Part shown: positions 1 through 5,927 of the stretch, piece by piece
How positions within the stretch are numbered: the stretch's first letter is position 1
How the letters are laid out: every line of letters begins with the position of its first letter
Assembly: GCA_017452405.1 (NCBI GenBank)
Contig: JAFTMM010000145.1
Location: 1-11,724 of the forward strand
Direction of reading: 5' to 3'
DNA: 11,724 nt
Source of the DNA: Clostridia bacterium
Lineage (GTDB): Bacteria; Bacillota; Clostridia; Christensenellales; Pumilibacteraceae
Notes under the pieces: generated by a model
Seen by the model: only the letters and a program-made list of their open reading frames with translations
Database searches by the model: none
Told to the model about the DNA's origin: nothing
Program-made: the position numbers and the translations under genes

Positions 1-10
1 AATTATCCAT

Positions 11-90
11 AAGAGTATATCTCCGTTTAGTATGGTTTTATTGGGTAGATTCATTATACTAAACTTTAACGAGATATGCTCTCTTTTTTT
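11..90 (+). terminator. Interrupted inverted repeat with T-run (probable terminator of an upstream gene)
   Basis: Two nested inverted repeats share one axis. The inner arms are 25-33 (GTTTAGTAT) and 56-64 (ATACTAAAC), a perfect 9-bp match. The outer arms are 13-23 and 71-81 (GAGTATATCTC against GAGATATGCTC), 11 bp with one G-T wobble. The right arm is followed by a run of seven T (84-90), so on the + strand this has the shape of a factor-independent terminator with an internal bulge and a loop of about 22 nt. It would end a + strand gene lying left of the window. On the minus strand no T-run follows, so it is a poor terminator for the amidase gene. The long loop is unusual for a simple terminator, so a regulatory RNA structure is an alternative. 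Confidence 0.5.
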
Positions 91-158
91 ACCTCTTTTT
101 AAAATCTTTTTCTTCCCACCCCAACATTTATTATAGAACCTATTAATTAACAGATTTA
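91..158. other. Gene-free pyrimidine-rich spacer
   Basis: This stretch between the hairpin and the end of the amidase gene is T/C-rich on the + strand. I see no open reading frame, RNA gene or convincing promoter in it. No clear intrinsic terminator for the minus-strand amidase gene is visible here. Confidence 0.5.
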
Positions 159-1217
159 TTAATTACGAGGTGAGTCAAGCGTATTTATTGCCGCCCAAGT
201 CAATGGACCTACTATACCGTCTGCAATCAGTCCGGATTCTGTTTGGAACGCTCTAACAGCGCTTGCCGTATTCGTGCCGAAAATACCGTCCGCGTTTCCA
301 AGAGGGTAGAGCTTGCTGAGAAGCTTCATTTGCAAGTAATAAACGGGAGTACCGCGACTACCCAAGCGAAGTACGCTTGCAGAAGGATCGTTAAGGAGTA
401 GTTTACTCCACGTTCTGCGACCTACGATCCCGTCGGCGGTCAGCCCATTATCTGTCTGGAACTGTTTAACAGTACTTTCCGTATTCGCCCCAAATATTCC
501 GTCAGCGGTTAGCCCGTAGCCATATAGTATTAAATAGTACTGCGTTATTTTTACGTAGTTATTTCGGCTTCCGCGCCTAATTACGGGATAAGAGTTCGGG
601 TTGCCTTCGGCAATGTACGGTTCTCCGAAGAAATTGCAAACACCTTGTGTTGCGGCAAAACCTATGGATTTACGCCACGTAGGGTCTAACATCAAGCGTC
701 CTTCGCGTAGATTTGTCATGTATCCGCATTCCATAAGCGTGGACGGCATGCGTACGGAATCCAATATGCCCACGTCCGATATGGTTGTTATTCCGAGTCC
801 GCGCGTTTGCAGGGAATTTTCCGAAATACCTAAGAAAACGTCTTCGGTAAGCTCTCTTGACCTAGCCATGTAAGGGTTTTGAGCGGAATAATAGCCAACC
901 AGCCCTCTTACTGAATTAAAAGTTTGACCGCTACCGAATGCGTTGTATGCAAAGGTTGTAAGAATTGCAAGCCGTGCGCTATTTGCTCTCGTCACTCTTG
1001 TTGAAATGGAAACGTCGTATAGTTCAGGATGAACGTCAAAGACGTTGAAACCACACCTTAATGCGGAAATAAAATAATATATTTTCGCTGGACGGTTGAA
1101 TTCGTTTTCATAAATGCTCCGATTGAGATAAGGCATAATCGGAGTCCGCTTTCCCGCGGTAGGGGGATTAACGCCGTGTTCGTCGTTACCGCCAATTATG
1201 TAGTCTGATGCGCTCAT
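159..1217 (-). CDS. N-acetylmuramoyl-L-alanine amidase-like protein with two peptidoglycan-binding domains
   Basis: A 352-residue protein. Residues 6-200 match the zinc amidase (Amidase_3) layout, of the variant with a GKRTP motif: His14 in DEHG, GKRTP at 22-26, Glu37 in ENEFN, an R-x-x-R-A-N motif at 74-79, and Glu163 in ECGYMTN, where the family has its catalytic glutamate. At the position of the usual SIHANA histidine the sequence reads TTFAYNA, with Ala90, so one expected zinc ligand is missing. Two PG_binding_1 domains follow (about 216-275 and 286-346), each with ADGIFG, FQ and ADGIVG motifs. There is no signal peptide, as in mother-cell lysis amidases such as CwlC. With its position next to spoIIIA this hints at a sporulation role (inference). 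The ATG at 1217 sits where the domain should begin; no Shine-Dalgarno sequence is seen. Whether it still cleaves peptidoglycan is uncertain. Confidence 0.85.
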   Translation of the reverse strand: MSASDYIIGGNDEHGVNPPTAGKRTPIMPYLNRSIYENEFNRPAKIYYFISALRCGFNVFDVHPELYDVSISTRVTRANSARLAILTTFAYNAFGSGQTFNSVRGLVGYYSAQNPYMARSRELTEDVFLGISENSLQTRGLGITTISDVGILDSVRMPSTLMECGYMTNLREGRLMLDPTWRKSIGFAATQGVCNFFGEPYIAEGNPNSYPVIRRGSRNNYVKITQYYLILYGYGLTADGIFGANTESTVKQFQTDNGLTADGIVGRRTWSKLLLNDPSASVLRLGSRGTPVYYLQMKLLSKLYPLGNADGIFGTNTASAVRAFQTESGLIADGIVGPLTWAAINTLDSPRN

Positions 1218-1230
1218 ATTAGCATAATAT
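1216..1230. repeat. 15-bp palindrome over the amidase start codon
   Basis: ATATTA (1216-1221) and TAATAT (1225-1230) are perfect inverted arms around GCA. The repeat covers the first two bases of the amidase ATG and the region where a ribosome binding site would be. It also contains TATTAT on the minus strand, 6 bp from the ATG. It could be an operator, a short mRNA hairpin, or chance in AT-rich DNA. Confidence 0.3.
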
Positions 1231-1241
1231 GTAAGTTATTG

Positions 1242-1268
1242 TCATGTTGTTACAAACGGTCATACACG
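1242..1268 (+). promoter_or_regulatory. Putative sigma-E-type promoter of the spoIIIA operon
   Basis: CATACA at 1261-1266 matches the core of the sigma-E -10 element (CATACAnT). TCATGTT at 1242-1248 matches six of seven bases of the sigma-E -35 element (KMATATT). The spacer is 12 bp, slightly short for this sigma factor. Transcription would start near 1275, leaving a leader of about 20 nt. In Bacillus subtilis spoIIIA is transcribed by sigma-E in the mother cell, which fits. The call rests on motif match and context only. Confidence 0.45.
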
Positions 1269-1293
1269 GCAAGCGAAAAAAATATAATATGGT

Positions 1294-2223
1294 ATGTTTG
1301 ATTTTGATAGAATAAAAGACATTCTTCCGACTGCCGTATACGACGCTTTGTCCACCAATCTTAACGTGGATAAATTGCAGGAGATAAGGCTTCGAGCAAA
1401 TTCTCCCGTAAAGTTACAATACGGAAACAAGAGGGTTTATCTCACCGAAAACGGTATAGGAAGCGATTTAAGCAAGGCTATTACGGTGTCGGTTGACGAT
1501 ATTCGCAACACCATAGTGTCCGCTTCCGAGCGTTCTATTTACGCTTATAACGATGAGATTATCAAAGGCTATTTATCTCCGGGAGACGGAGTGAGAATAG
1601 GCGTATGCGGAGAGGTTGTAGGTGACCATGGGCTTCCAATTGCTCTTAAAAACTATTCTTCGGTAAATATTCGAATTCCACACGAAATTGTGGGGTGTTC
1701 TGATGGTATTATGCGTGACATAGTATCAAATTTTTGTCGCGCCATGATAATTTCACCACCTGGCGCAGGAAAAACGACCATGCTAAGAGATATTGCAAGG
1801 AACTTATCCGACTCTTCAAATCCTCTGAACGTGCTTATAGTGGACGAGAGAAACGAGATTGCTTGCATGAAAGGTGGCGCGCCTCAAATGAACGTTGGTA
1901 AACATACGGACGTGATTTCATGCTCTTCCAAGTCATATGCGTTCGAGTGCGCAGTTCGCAGTATGCGTCCTGACGTTATAATAACAGACGAGATATTCGG
2001 GGAGCAGGACGTGGAAATTATAAGGGAAGCAGTAGGTTGCGGAGTGGGCGTAATTGCATCTGCTCACGCAATCGACGTGGAAAGTTTCACTAAACGTCCG
2101 TTTGCTAAATTACTTATGGACAACCGTATTTTTGAAAGATATTATTTTCTTTCCGATCGTTTCGGCTCGGGGCACGTCTCTACTGTATGCGACCACTCGC
2201 TTCGTCAAATCAATGTCGGATAA
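1294..2223 (+). CDS. spoIIIAA: Stage III sporulation protein AA (secretion-type ATPase)
   Basis: A 309-residue protein of the usual length for SpoIIIAA. This is the cytoplasmic ATPase of the mother-cell SpoIIIA complex and resembles type II/IV secretion ATPases. The Walker A motif GAGKTT is at 157-162, preceded by SPP. Acidic Walker B-like segments are VDERNE (183-188) and TDEIF (231-235). The family's N-terminal region is also present, with IRLR at 31-34 and a DGVRIGVCGE stretch at 98-107. It is the first gene of the operon, and its end overlaps spoIIIAB by 11 nt. No Shine-Dalgarno sequence precedes the ATG; the upstream sequence is A/T-rich with a TATAAT-like string at 1283-1288. All ATP-binding motifs are intact, so it should be functional. 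Confidence 0.96.
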   Translation: MFDFDRIKDILPTAVYDALSTNLNVDKLQEIRLRANSPVKLQYGNKRVYLTENGIGSDLSKAITVSVDDIRNTIVSASERSIYAYNDEIIKGYLSPGDGVRIGVCGEVVGDHGLPIALKNYSSVNIRIPHEIVGCSDGIMRDIVSNFCRAMIISPPGAGKTTMLRDIARNLSDSSNPLNVLIVDERNEIACMKGGAPQMNVGKHTDVISCSSKSYAFECAVRSMRPDVIITDEIFGEQDVEIIREAVGCGVGVIASAHAIDVESFTKRPFAKLLMDNRIFERYYFLSDRFGSGHVSTVCDHSLRQINVG

Positions 2224-2689
2224 CCTTCTTCTTGCAGTAGTAATGTCAGTGGTAGGGACTGCCGTTGGAATGGTAATCAACAGGTTCCTTAAGGAGCGTA
2301 AAAATTATTTTGACGACTTTGATAAACTTCTCTGCTATTACGGCGCAAATCTTGCGTATTCCCGAAACACCGTTCCTGAGTTTCTTAAAACTTTCGAAAC
2401 GCAATCGCATTTATTAAAAAAACAAATCGAGTCAATAGTTAAGTCTTTGTCGGGAAAGAGCGATTTTCCAAGCGGTTTTCTTTCCAAAAAGGAGTGCGCT
2501 TACGCGAAGGAAGTTTTTACTTCAATAGGCACTCATTCGCTCATCGCGGAAAAGGCTTTTATCGAGGACAGTAGGTCAAAACTCAAGAGCTTTCGGGATA
2601 TTGCTGACTCAAGATATACAAAGTTGGGTTCTTCCAGCATAAAACTCGGTTTTCTCTTCGGCTTAATGCTTGCCGTTATATTTTGGTAA
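2213..2689 (+). CDS. spoIIIAB: Stage III sporulation protein AB (GspF-like membrane protein)
   Basis: A 158-residue protein, slightly shorter than Bacillus SpoIIIAB (about 170). It has a membrane helix at each end (about 5-24 and 138-158) and a charged helical middle, the family's topology, related to the GspF platform protein of type II secretion. The reading frame is open further upstream, to 2054. I chose the ATG at 2213 because it puts the first membrane helix at the N-terminus and gives an 11-nt overlap with spoIIIAA; the upstream extension has no family resemblance and would lie deep inside spoIIIAA. No Shine-Dalgarno sequence is obvious, so translation is probably coupled to spoIIIAA. 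It is expected to sit in the mother-cell-side (outer forespore) membrane with SpoIIIAA. Confidence 0.9.
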   Translation: MSDNLLLAVVMSVVGTAVGMVINRFLKERKNYFDDFDKLLCYYGANLAYSRNTVPEFLKTFETQSHLLKKQIESIVKSLSGKSDFPSGFLSKKECAYAKEVFTSIGTHSLIAEKAFIEDSRSKLKSFRDIADSRYTKLGSSSIKLGFLFGLMLAVIFW

Positions 2690-2889
2690 TGAACGTAGAT
2701 ATTATATTCAAAATTGCAGCTGTCGGTCTGCTGACTGCAATAGTAAATCAAATTCTGAAAAAGTCCGACAAGGACGAGATAGCTACTCTCGTTACTTTAG
2801 TAGGTCTGGTTATCGTTTTGCTACTCGTAATCGAAATGCTGAGCGAATTGTTTACGTCACTACAATCGTTGTTCGGTCTTTATACATGA
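2689..2889 (+). CDS. spoIIIAC: Stage III sporulation protein AC (small membrane protein)
   Basis: A 66-residue protein close to the 65-68 residues typical of SpoIIIAC. Two hydrophobic helices (about 5-23 and 34-56) flank a short charged loop with KKSDKDE. The opening MNVDIIFKIAAVG resembles known SpoIIIAC starts. The ATG at 2689 shares one base with the spoIIIAB stop (TAATG). A TTG two codons upstream is a possible but less likely start. The end overlaps spoIIIAD as ATGA. It is a predicted integral membrane part of the SpoIIIA channel; its precise role is not known in detail. Confidence 0.93.
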   Translation: MNVDIIFKIAAVGLLTAIVNQILKKSDKDEIATLVTLVGLVIVLLLVIEMLSELFTSLQSLFGLYT

Positions 2890-3275
2890 TAGTTAAATTA
2901 GCCGTTATCGGAATAATTACCGTAGTATGCTCACTCATAGTCCGAAGTGAGAGGCAGGACGTTGCGATATTAATCGGAGTTGTGGGCGGAACGGCAATAG
3001 TTCTGTCCGTCCTCGAATATTTTACGGACGTAATTTCGGTTATGTCCGAAATAGCGGACAAGACCGGTCTCGGAAACGAGTTGATAACGTATTTACTTAA
3101 AATCGTTGGAGCAGGGTACGTAATTGAATTTGCTTGCGACACGGCGGAGGAGGCTAAAATGCCTGCTCTGGCTAATAAAATCGCTTTCGGCGGTAAGGTG
3201 GTGATATTTTGCTTAATGATCCCCGTCATAAAAGAATTATTAGACGTAGTCGTATCCTTGCTGTCATACTCATAG
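2886..3275 (+). CDS. spoIIIAD: Stage III sporulation protein AD (membrane protein)
   Basis: A 129-residue protein near the usual length (about 130). It has N-terminal hydrophobic helices (3-18 and 26-43), a central segment with the family pattern LKIVGAGYVIEFACD (71-85), and a C-terminal hydrophobic stretch (about 102-127). The frame is open upstream to 2670, but the ATG at 2886 overlaps the spoIIIAC stop as ATGA and gives the family N-terminus, so it is the chosen start. Its last 22 codons overlap the start of spoIIIAE, so 67 nt encode both proteins. It is a predicted integral membrane component of the SpoIIIA complex. Confidence 0.92.
   Translation: MIVKLAVIGIITVVCSLIVRSERQDVAILIGVVGGTAIVLSVLEYFTDVISVMSEIADKTGLGNELITYLLKIVGAGYVIEFACDTAEEAKMPALANKIAFGGKVVIFCLMIPVIKELLDVVVSLLSYS
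3195..3201 (+). promoter_or_regulatory. Ribosome binding site that fixes the TTG start of spoIIIAE
   Basis: AAGGTGG lies 7 nt before the TTG at 3209, within the spoIIIAD coding sequence. It differs from AAGGAGG by one base. The same AAGGTGG string lies 7 nt before the xseB ATG (8304-8310), which supports reading it as a working site. Confidence 0.65.
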
Positions 3276-4405
3276 CGTTTATTCTATTTTCAATTTTGTC
3301 CATTATTCCAACGGCTCATGCGGATACCGAAACGTCGAGCGAATACGCTGAAGACATTTTTGAAGCGATTGATATGGACGAACTAAACGCGTTGGTGGAA
3401 GACGGCTTTGCACTCTTTGAAAATTCTGATTTTGCCTCGGTAGTAAATAACATCATTAACGGCAACTTTTCGCTTGATTATTCCGATATATTTTCATTTA
3501 TTTTGAGCCTGATTGGAGTAAGTATAGGCGACTTATTGACTTTGATGATAACGGTGGTAGCAATAGCGATCGTATATTCAATACTCGGAGCGCTAAAAGG
3601 CAACGCATCTTCAGAAAGTATCGGTAAAATCGTTCATTTTGCGTCGTTATCTGCAATAATAGCCGTCGTAGGAAGCTCTACTATGAGCATGTTCACTATG
3701 TGCGCTGATACACTTTCCGCCGCTTCAGGACAAATTAACGTTATACTCCCAATAATTCTCACGCTTATGGCTTCGGTTGGCGCGAGTGGAACGGCTTCGG
3801 TCTTTCAGCCTGCAGTAGCCGTACTCACTAGCGGATTGTTTAATCTATTATCTTCCGTACTTTTGCCTATGCTCATAGCGGGTTTTGCGTTTGGCGTAAT
3901 AGGAAATCTGACGGGGGAGCTTAAGTTGGGCAAAACGGCGGACTTTTTCAATAGTTCTGTAAAATGGCTCTTTGGCGTTGGTTTCTTTATTATTTCGGCG
4001 TTTTTATCAGTACAGGGCATAACTGCTTCCGTCTTTGACGGTATTTCGGTAAGAAGCGCTAAGTTCACGATAGGTAAATTCGTACCGGTAATCGGCGGAT
4101 ACTTGTCCGACGGTTTTAATCTGGTAATTTCGGGCGGAGTGCTGGTGAAAAATGCGCTCGGTTATACGACGCTACTACTTCTTGCGTCCACACTTCTTCC
4201 GGCAATAATAAAAATCGGCATATATTCTCTCTGCCTGCGCTTATGCGCTGCAACGGTTGAGCCATTAGGGGATAAGTCAATGAGTAATTTGCTTTCTGCC
4301 GTCGCTAATACTGCAAGCATGACGGGCGCGGTGATGACGGGCGCTGCATTTTTATATTTCGTATTCGTTCTTATAATCATATCCTCAGGGAACGTGATAC
4401 TGTGA
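3209..4405 (+). CDS. spoIIIAE: Stage III sporulation protein AE (polytopic membrane protein)
   Basis: A 398-residue protein, matching the roughly 400-residue SpoIIIAE family. Residues 1-38 look like a signal peptide: a basic start (RHKRIIRRSR), a hydrophobic core (16-33) and a likely cleavage site at THAHA-type sequence AHA/D (36-39). A short acidic region follows (40-75), then several membrane helices from about 97 to the end. The start is TTG at 3209, backed by AAGGTGG at 7-nt spacing; no ATG or GTG exists in frame before the hydrophobic core. This gives an unusual 67-nt overlap with spoIIIAD. The stop overlaps the spoIIIAF GTG (GTGA). It is thought to be a central membrane channel component of the SpoIIIA complex. 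Confidence 0.93.
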   Translation: MLNDPRHKRIIRRSRILAVILIAFILFSILSIIPTAHADTETSSEYAEDIFEAIDMDELNALVEDGFALFENSDFASVVNNIINGNFSLDYSDIFSFILSLIGVSIGDLLTLMITVVAIAIVYSILGALKGNASSESIGKIVHFASLSAIIAVVGSSTMSMFTMCADTLSAASGQINVILPIILTLMASVGASGTASVFQPAVAVLTSGLFNLLSSVLLPMLIAGFAFGVIGNLTGELKLGKTADFFNSSVKWLFGVGFFIISAFLSVQGITASVFDGISVRSAKFTIGKFVPVIGGYLSDGFNLVISGGVLVKNALGYTTLLLLASTLLPAIIKIGIYSLCLRLCAATVEPLGDKSMSNLLSAVANTASMTGAVMTGAAFLYFVFVLIIISSGNVIL

Positions 4406-4875
4406 TAGCGTGGTTATTATCCGTAGCCGGAGTAGGAATACTCGGAGTAATCGTGTCGCATCTCACGGCAGGAACGAGACTAAAAAAGACCGTTAAAGTA
4501 GCTTGCACCTACGTCTTTATTCTCGCTGTAATATTTCCGCTTCCGTCACTCATTTCGGATGGAGTTTCGGGGGAATCTTGCGGAGGCATTTTTGACGGCG
4601 AAATAGAATATAACCAAGACGTTCTTGACGTGACGGATGGAGCATATTTTGAAATAGTCGCAACGTCGCTTGAAAGCGTGCTTAGCGAAAGTGGTTATGT
4701 GTGCGATTGCAAGATCAAAGGCACGATGAGCGGAGAAAAAGCGCGGATAGAAAACGTGACTGTTAACGTCAAAGGAGAATTTGCCGATAGTGTGGTTGCA
4801 GGATCGGAAATACGGAAACTCGTATCCGAATATCTTGAAATTTCCGAAAGCGAGGTTAAAGTAAATTTTGAGTAA
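4402..4875 (+). CDS. spoIIIAF: Stage III sporulation protein AF
   Basis: A 157-residue protein, shorter than Bacillus SpoIIIAF (about 206). Two N-terminal membrane helices (about 3-21 and 32-52) are followed by a soluble C-terminal region (about 75-157) of alternating helices and strands. This fits the ring-building-motif fold reported for SpoIIIAF, which would face the space between the two forespore membranes. The GTG start at 4402 overlaps the spoIIIAE stop by 4 nt and has AGGGAA about 10 nt upstream. The identification relies on position and topology more than on strong motifs. The end overlaps spoIIIAG by 8 nt. Confidence 0.85.
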   Translation: MIAWLLSVAGVGILGVIVSHLTAGTRLKKTVKVACTYVFILAVIFPLPSLISDGVSGESCGGIFDGEIEYNQDVLDVTDGAYFEIVATSLESVLSESGYVCDCKIKGTMSGEKARIENVTVNVKGEFADSVVAGSEIRKLVSEYLEISESEVKVNFE

Positions 4876-5302
4876 GATAAAAGACAAAATTGGTTTAGTC
4901 GTACAAAGATTACGCGCCGTAAAACACATTGAAATTTTTATTGCCATTGGCGCAATTTTGATTATGCTACTCGTTTATTTTACCAATTCTTGCGGAAATA
5001 ACGAAAATAGCGGAATATCGACAGACGAAGGCGAATACGATTATTGTACGAGAGTAGTTGAGGAGCTTGAAACCAAACTATCTGAGATCGAGGACGTGGG
5101 AGAAGTTTCGGTACTTATAAGTTGGACTTCTACTGCAGACTCCACTGAAAATGCGTATCCTAAGCCAGAAGGTGTGATTATCATCTGCGATGGAGGAGAC
5201 AACATCTCGGTAAAAGTCAGACTAATTTCGTCGGTAGCGTCATATTTCGGAATAGCAGAAAATAAAATTAACGTACTTACTAAAAGTAATAAAAACAAAT
5301 AA
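4868..5302 (+). CDS. spoIIIAG: Stage III sporulation protein AG (ring-forming protein, compact form)
   Basis: A 144-residue protein, well short of Bacillus SpoIIIAG (about 229). One membrane helix (about 21-38) follows a basic N-terminus. The rest matches the family's ring-building motif: YCTRVVEELETKLSEIEDVGEV (59-80) for the first helix and strand, then PEGVIIICDGGDN (100-112), ISVKVRLISSV (113-123) and INVLTK (134-139). In Bacillus a long insertion, which builds a large beta-barrel in the ring, lies between the first strand and the PE-GV segment; here only about 10 residues (89-98) are present. The start is TTG at 4868, overlapping the spoIIIAF stop by 8 nt, with GAGG about 12 nt upstream. 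The protein should form a ring in the intermembrane space. Confidence 0.88.
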   Translation: MSKIKDKIGLVVQRLRAVKHIEIFIAIGAILIMLLVYFTNSCGNNENSGISTDEGEYDYCTRVVEELETKLSEIEDVGEVSVLISWTSTADSTENAYPKPEGVIIICDGGDNISVKVRLISSVASYFGIAENKINVLTKSNKNK

Positions 5303-5322
5303 TTTTTTCGGGGGTAACGAAT

Positions 5323-5805
5323 ATGTTAGGTAAGAAAAAGAAAATCATCATTTTGACGGGCATGGTAGCCCTGCTCGTGCTTACGGGCGTATTGAACGTG
5401 GTTCTTAATATGACGGCGTCCAATCCTTCGTCCGACGTAAACGCAGGTACGACATATACCGATTTCTTTTCGGCGTACCGTACGGATAGAACTTCGTCCA
5501 GAGAGCAGTCTATGCTTTATTATGACGAAATTATAGCGTCCACAGAGTCCTCGGCGGAAGCAAAATCCGAAGCGGAAACGGCTAAGTTATCACTTACGGC
5601 AAGCATGGAAACCGAACTCGTTTTGGAAAGTCTGATTAAGTCGCTCGGTTTTGAAGATGCCGTCGTAACAAGCACTACCGAAAACATTAACGTCATTGTA
5701 AAATGTGATGAGATGACGGGCACGCAGGCGGCGCAAATCTTGGAGATTATCGTAACTGAAACGGAAACGAACGCCACTAACGTAAGAATTATTCCGACGG
5801 AGTAA
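5323..5805 (+). CDS. spoIIIAH: Stage III sporulation protein AH (SpoIIQ partner)
   Basis: A 160-residue protein, shorter than the Bacillus protein (about 218). A basic start (KKKK at 4-7) and one membrane helix (8-30) are followed by the family motif FFSAYRTDRTSSREQ (48-62), a helical linker rich in Glu/Ala (66-97), and a C-terminal ring-building domain (about 98-158) related to the YscJ/FliF ring proteins. SpoIIIAH on the mother-cell side binds forespore SpoIIQ across the two membranes. The ATG follows GGGGG at 5310-5314 by 8 nt. Unlike the other spoIIIA genes it is separated from its upstream neighbour, by 20 bp. It is the last gene of the operon. Confidence 0.94.
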   Translation: MLGKKKKIIILTGMVALLVLTGVLNVVLNMTASNPSSDVNAGTTYTDFFSAYRTDRTSSREQSMLYYDEIIASTESSAEAKSEAETAKLSLTASMETELVLESLIKSLGFEDAVVTSTTENINVIVKCDEMTGTQAAQILEIIVTETETNATNVRIIPTE

Positions 5806-5814
5806 TAAAAAAGA

Positions 5815-5843
5815 TTGAAATATCCGAACCGCTGTGGTATACT
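5815..5843 (+). promoter_or_regulatory. Housekeeping (sigma-A) promoter of the nusB operon
   Basis: TTGAAA at 5815-5820 and TATACT at 5838-5843 are separated by exactly 17 bp. TGG directly before the -10 box gives an extended -10 element. Transcription should start near 5850, leaving a leader of about 78 nt before nusB. It begins 10 bp after the spoIIIAH stop and separates the housekeeping genes from the sporulation operon. Confidence 0.8.
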
Positions 5844-5876
5844 ATTACCAAGAGGCGCGTACTCGGAAAACAATTT

Positions 5877-5914
5877 GAATCCGCGCTTGATAGTCAAGTG
5901 CGGATTCTCTTTTT
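5877..5914 (+). terminator. Intrinsic terminator in the nusB leader
   Basis: The arms 5877-5890 and 5894-5907 form a 14-bp stem (GAATCCGCGCTTGA paired with TCAAGTGCGGATTC) with one G-T wobble and a 3-nt loop (TAG). It is followed by TCTTTTT (5908-5914). This is a strong terminator shape. It would end the spoIIIA transcript, but it lies downstream of the nusB promoter, so it also sits in the leader of the nusB operon and may act as an attenuator. A weak competing pairing is possible between CGGA (5864-5867) and TCCG (5880-5883). Confidence 0.85.
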
Positions 5915-5918
5915 GGAG
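5915..5918 (+). promoter_or_regulatory. Ribosome binding site of nusB
   Basis: GGAG lies 9 nt before the ATG at 5928. It selects this ATG over an in-frame GTG at 5898, which lies within the terminator stem and has no Shine-Dalgarno sequence. Confidence 0.65.
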
Positions 5919-5927
5919 CATACGAAT

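Noticed and set aside
55..60. TATACT at 55-60 as a promoter -10 box
   Set aside because: No -35 box at suitable distance, and the string is part of the right arm of the inner hairpin.
130..135. Minus-strand TATAAT downstream of the amidase gene
   Set aside because: No matching -35 element 17 bp upstream and no gene to serve within the window.
601..873. 90-codon + strand open frame opposite the amidase gene
   Set aside because: It lies wholly inside the amidase gene, has no ribosome binding site and no recognisable domain; the amidase frame is clearly the coding one.
1283..1288. TATAAT before spoIIIAA as a sigma-A -10 box
   Set aside because: No acceptable -35 element lies 16-18 bp upstream, and the region is generally A/T-rich; the sigma-E-like motif fits the operon's known biology better.
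1653..1868. Minus-strand open frames within spoIIIAA and in most other genes
   Set aside because: They are antisense shadows of clearly identified genes, with no ribosome binding sites or family resemblance.
2054..2212. Upstream extension of spoIIIAB
   Set aside because: The frame is open, but it overlaps the spoIIIAA coding region and does not resemble the family; the ATG at 2213 gives the expected membrane helix at the start.
5898..5927. GTG at 5898 as the nusB start
   Set aside because: It lies inside the right arm of the terminator, has no Shine-Dalgarno sequence, and adds residues that do not look like the NusB N-terminus; the ATG at 5928 has GGAG upstream.
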